NCBI GenBank assembly: GCA_963750065.1
Contig: CAVVPK010000024.1
Location: 1-64,000 of the forward strand
Length of the DNA stretch: 64,000 nt
Source: CAVSRC01 sp963750065
GTDB taxonomy: Bacteria > Pseudomonadota > Alphaproteobacteria > Rhizobiales > Kaistiaceae
Direction of reading: 5' to 3'
Below, piece by piece: positions 62,101 to 64,000 of this stretch. Each line of letters begins with the position of its first letter. Within the stretch, counting starts at the first letter, position 1. The notes beneath the pieces were generated by a model. It was not told where the DNA came from. It saw nothing but the letters and a program-made list of their open reading frames with translations, and ran no database searches. The translations under genes and the position numbers were made by a program.

Positions 62101-63389
62101 CGGGCGCGACGCCAGTTGCGGTGGAAGCGGCGCCACAGCACGATGCTCAGCGGCAAGACGACGATCGCCTGTACCAGGAACAGGACCGTGATGATGCCGG
62201 CGGCCGAATAGGGCCCGACGGCGACTTCGGCGCCGGCTGCGGTCAATCCGGCACTGCCGACGGCGAGCCAGACCAGTGGTTCACGGCGGTAGGAGCGCAG
62301 ATGCGCGGCGAGCGCGCCGTAAATCTGGTTGAGGAAGATGGCGGCGAACAGCAATGCACAGACCGAGAGCGGCAGAAAGCGCGCCGCGAAGGACGAAAGG
62401 AACGGCCAAGTCAGCCCCGACAGGATAGCCAGGGCCCCCACGATGTAGGCGGCGCTCGACAGGCCGAGCCCCCTGGAGAAGAGCGTGTCCATGTCCGTCC
62501 AGCGGGAGCGGGCTGCGGCCTGCGCCATGGCCGGCACGTTGCGGGTAACGGCAGAGAAGGCGACCAGCCCCAGCATGTTGGCAGCCGTCAGCGAGAGGCC
62601 CATTTGCCCGGCGACCACCGGACCATGCGTGGCGAACAGGAGCGGCGTGTAGACTTGGGTGACCATATAGCCGGCCAACCAGCTGAGGCCCAGCCGCCAT
62701 TGCAGCGGCCAGATCTCGAGGCGCCACGAAAACGGCGTGGTTGGTCGCGCCAGCGCCAGGGTCACCAGGACCGGCCGCCGCAGGAAGAGCCAGAGCGGCT
62801 GGACCACCGCCGCGGCGAAGGGGATGGCGGCGCTGGCCCACAGCCCTGCCCCGAGAAGCAGGGCAAGCCAGCACAGTGCCGCGCCGGCCACGCCTTGGGC
62901 GAGGCGGACCGTATAGACCTCGCCGATCGCGCCGCTGCCCTCGACGATGGCCAGAAACGGCAGCGTGACCAGTCCGGCGGCGAGCGACAGCACCAGCACG
63001 ATCCACGGCATCTGCCAGTTCGCCACCGGCGCGCTCGCGGTGGAGAAGAAGACCAGGCCGAAAGCAAGCACGAGTACGGCGAAAGCCGAAGCGAGGCCGA
63101 GATAGGAGCGCGCCGCCCTGTGGACCAAGGCATGGAGGCGGGACGTCTCCGGCCCTTCGACGTTGCCGTGGGGGCGCCAAGTCACACCCACGAACAGATG
63201 CGCGGCGGTCTGCGTCAGCACGACCGACAGACCGAGGTCGAAGATGGTGTAGAGCGCGCCGATACTGAGGAAGCTGTAATACCAGCCCTGCAGCGCCGGC
63301 GTCAGAAAGCGCGTGACGAGGACCAGGGTGACCAGCCCGGCACCGGCCTGCCAGAGGCGCTGGGCGATGATGATGCCGAGGGCGGGCAT
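62097..63389 (-). CDS. Polysaccharide flippase-like membrane protein (Wzx/MATE-like)
   Basis: 430 residues and about twelve to fourteen hydrophobic segments. The opening IIIAQRLWQAGAGLVTLVLV and LGWYYSFLSIGALYTIFDLG-type stretch (LSIGALYTIFDLGLSVVLTQ) is the usual start of Wzx/oligosaccharide flippases of the MVF fold; later LSWLAGYMVTQVYTPLLF and AALAHLRSYRREPL-like loops. It should move the lipid-linked repeat unit across the inner membrane. The gene on its right is probably broken, the one on its left is coupled to it. Confidence 0.85.
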   Translation of the reverse strand: MPALGIIIAQRLWQAGAGLVTLVLVTRFLTPALQGWYYSFLSIGALYTIFDLGLSVVLTQTAAHLFVGVTWRPHGNVEGPETSRLHALVHRAARSYLGLASAFAVLVLAFGLVFFSTASAPVANWQMPWIVLVLSLAAGLVTLPFLAIVEGSGAIGEVYTVRLAQGVAGAALCWLALLLGAGLWASAAIPFAAAVVQPLWLFLRRPVLVTLALARPTTPFSWRLEIWPLQWRLGLSWLAGYMVTQVYTPLLFATHGPVVAGQMGLSLTAANMLGLVAFSAVTRNVPAMAQAAARSRWTDMDTLFSRGLGLSSAAYIVGALAILSGLTWPFLSSFAARFLPLSVCALLFAAIFLNQIYGALAAHLRSYRREPLVWLAVGSAGLTAAGAEVAVGPYSAAGIITVLFLVQAIVVLPLSIVLWRRFHRNWRRAR

Positions 63390-63913
63390 TTATCGACCTG
63401 GAGCCGACGACCGCCGGCTCCGGCAGCTCTGCCTCGCCGGCCATCGACACGGGGATGGCGGAAGATCGCATGAAACCATGCACAGGTCCGCAAGGGCCCC
63501 GAGCATTGCCATGCGCGGCGCTGTGCCGATGACGGCCTTGGATAGGCTCGCCGGCGCGATGATCATCAACGTGCCTGCTCCATTGACTTGACCATCCATC
63601 CCGATCGAGGAAAGCACCGGGCTCAGCAACGCTTTGACGCTGGCGAGCGCTGCGGCAGCAGCCACCAAGCGCGCCGTTTCAGCAAGATCGCCCGCAGCCC
63701 CGTTCGAAATTGTTAGCGTGACGATCTCGAGCGTACCACTATCTTCGCGATTTTCAGGTTCATCTCTCGAAGTTCGGCGTCGCTTGGGCCAGTCGGCTTT
63801 TGCGCGCTCAGTGCTTCAACCTCCGCCAGCACTTCACGAGCAGTCGCATCGGCCGGTCTTCCCTGGAGGGGTGGCCGCCGACACCGCCAAAATCGGCAGC
63901 CGCGCGGAAACAA
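63390..63913 (-). pseudogene. Unrecognised, probably frameshifted gene at the right edge
   Basis: Two pieces on the minus strand look like one protein. First DATAREVLAEVEALSAQKPT to ELREMNLKIAKIV (63713-63913). Then, after an indel near 63,735, TLEIVTLTISNGAAGDLAET followed by LVAAAAALASVKALLSPVL and a Gly/Ala-rich end. The final 25 residues before 63390 look like noise. I do not know a family. The remaining 63,914-64,000 has no assignable feature. Confidence 0.3.
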
Positions 63914-64000
63914 ATGATTCGTTCCGACGCGAACAAGTGTGACCTCTTTGGTGATGGTTACTGGTGCACGTTGCGATGCCGTTTGGAGGGCAAAACCCGG

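Noticed and set aside
1..64000. CRISPR arrays
   Set aside because: No regularly spaced repeat series was seen and no cas gene is present.

Overview
The window looks like a chromosomal segment of a GC-rich alphaproteobacterium, most likely of the order Hyphomicrobiales (Rhizobiales). The clearest marker is the divergent block irr / fabA-fabB-fabI near 46.3-49.7 kb, an arrangement typical of rhizobia and relatives. A fused LivM-LivG transporter subunit, TRAP transporters, otsA/otsB and a WbpM/FlaA1-type glycan locus fit the same picture. No ribosomal RNA or species-specific marker is present, so I stop at order level.

Layout. 0-3.9 kb: end of a sugar catabolic locus (start of an ABC solute-binding protein, a divergent DeoR/GlpR repressor, two Gfo/Idh/MocA dehydrogenases). 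About 4.0-17.1 kb: an integrated element next to tRNA-Ser(GGA). It carries a P4-type tyrosine integrase, an AlpA-like regulator, a primase-helicase broken by frameshifts, a 130-bp nested palindrome, small phage genes including a terminase-small-subunit-like protein, a wHTH gene followed by a tRNA-like gene with a 41-nt anticodon loop, and, at the end away from the integrase, an OLD-family ATPase-nuclease with two small neighbours. I read it as a phage-satellite-like (PICI/P4-like) island with probable anti-phage cargo. I could not find its left attachment site.

17.5-20.5 kb: housekeeping genes (small membrane protein, msrA, CHAD protein, mepA). 20.6-35.1 kb: a catabolic block in which nearly every gene is on the minus strand: MarR regulator, thiamine-diphosphate decarboxylase-like enzyme, TRAP transporter, branched-chain-type ABC transporter, aldehyde dehydrogenase, PobA-type hydroxylase, and a divergent zinc alcohol dehydrogenase. 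The enzymes could turn an arylglyoxylate into protocatechuate through an aldehyde and 4-hydroxybenzoate. The TRAP and ABC operons start with near-identical promoters (TTGACA, 17 bp, GAAAAT or GAAGAT) followed by the same operator, so they probably form one regulon.

35-41 kb: two SpoIIAA-like proteins, a MITE-like repeat, trehalose synthesis genes otsB-otsA, and a PAS-GGDEF-EAL protein. 41-43.8 kb: DUF4238 gene, degenerate IS110-family transposase, small secreted carboxymuconolactone-decarboxylase-like protein. 43.8-50.8 kb: lepA, GNAT, fabI-fabB-fabA, irr, secreted SH3 protein. 51-63.4 kb: surface polysaccharide locus (several glycosyltransferases including a GT10 fucosyltransferase-like one, methyltransferases, an O-antigen ligase/polymerase-like protein, an epimerase-sugar transferase fusion, a WbpM-like epimerase/dehydratase and a flippase). 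63.4-64 kb: a probably broken unknown gene.

Caution: at least fifteen genes, in the island and in ordinary chromosomal genes alike, are interrupted by apparent one-base (occasionally two-base) indels, often in short homopolymers. Assembly error explains this at least as well as gene decay, so pseudogene calls here are provisional.
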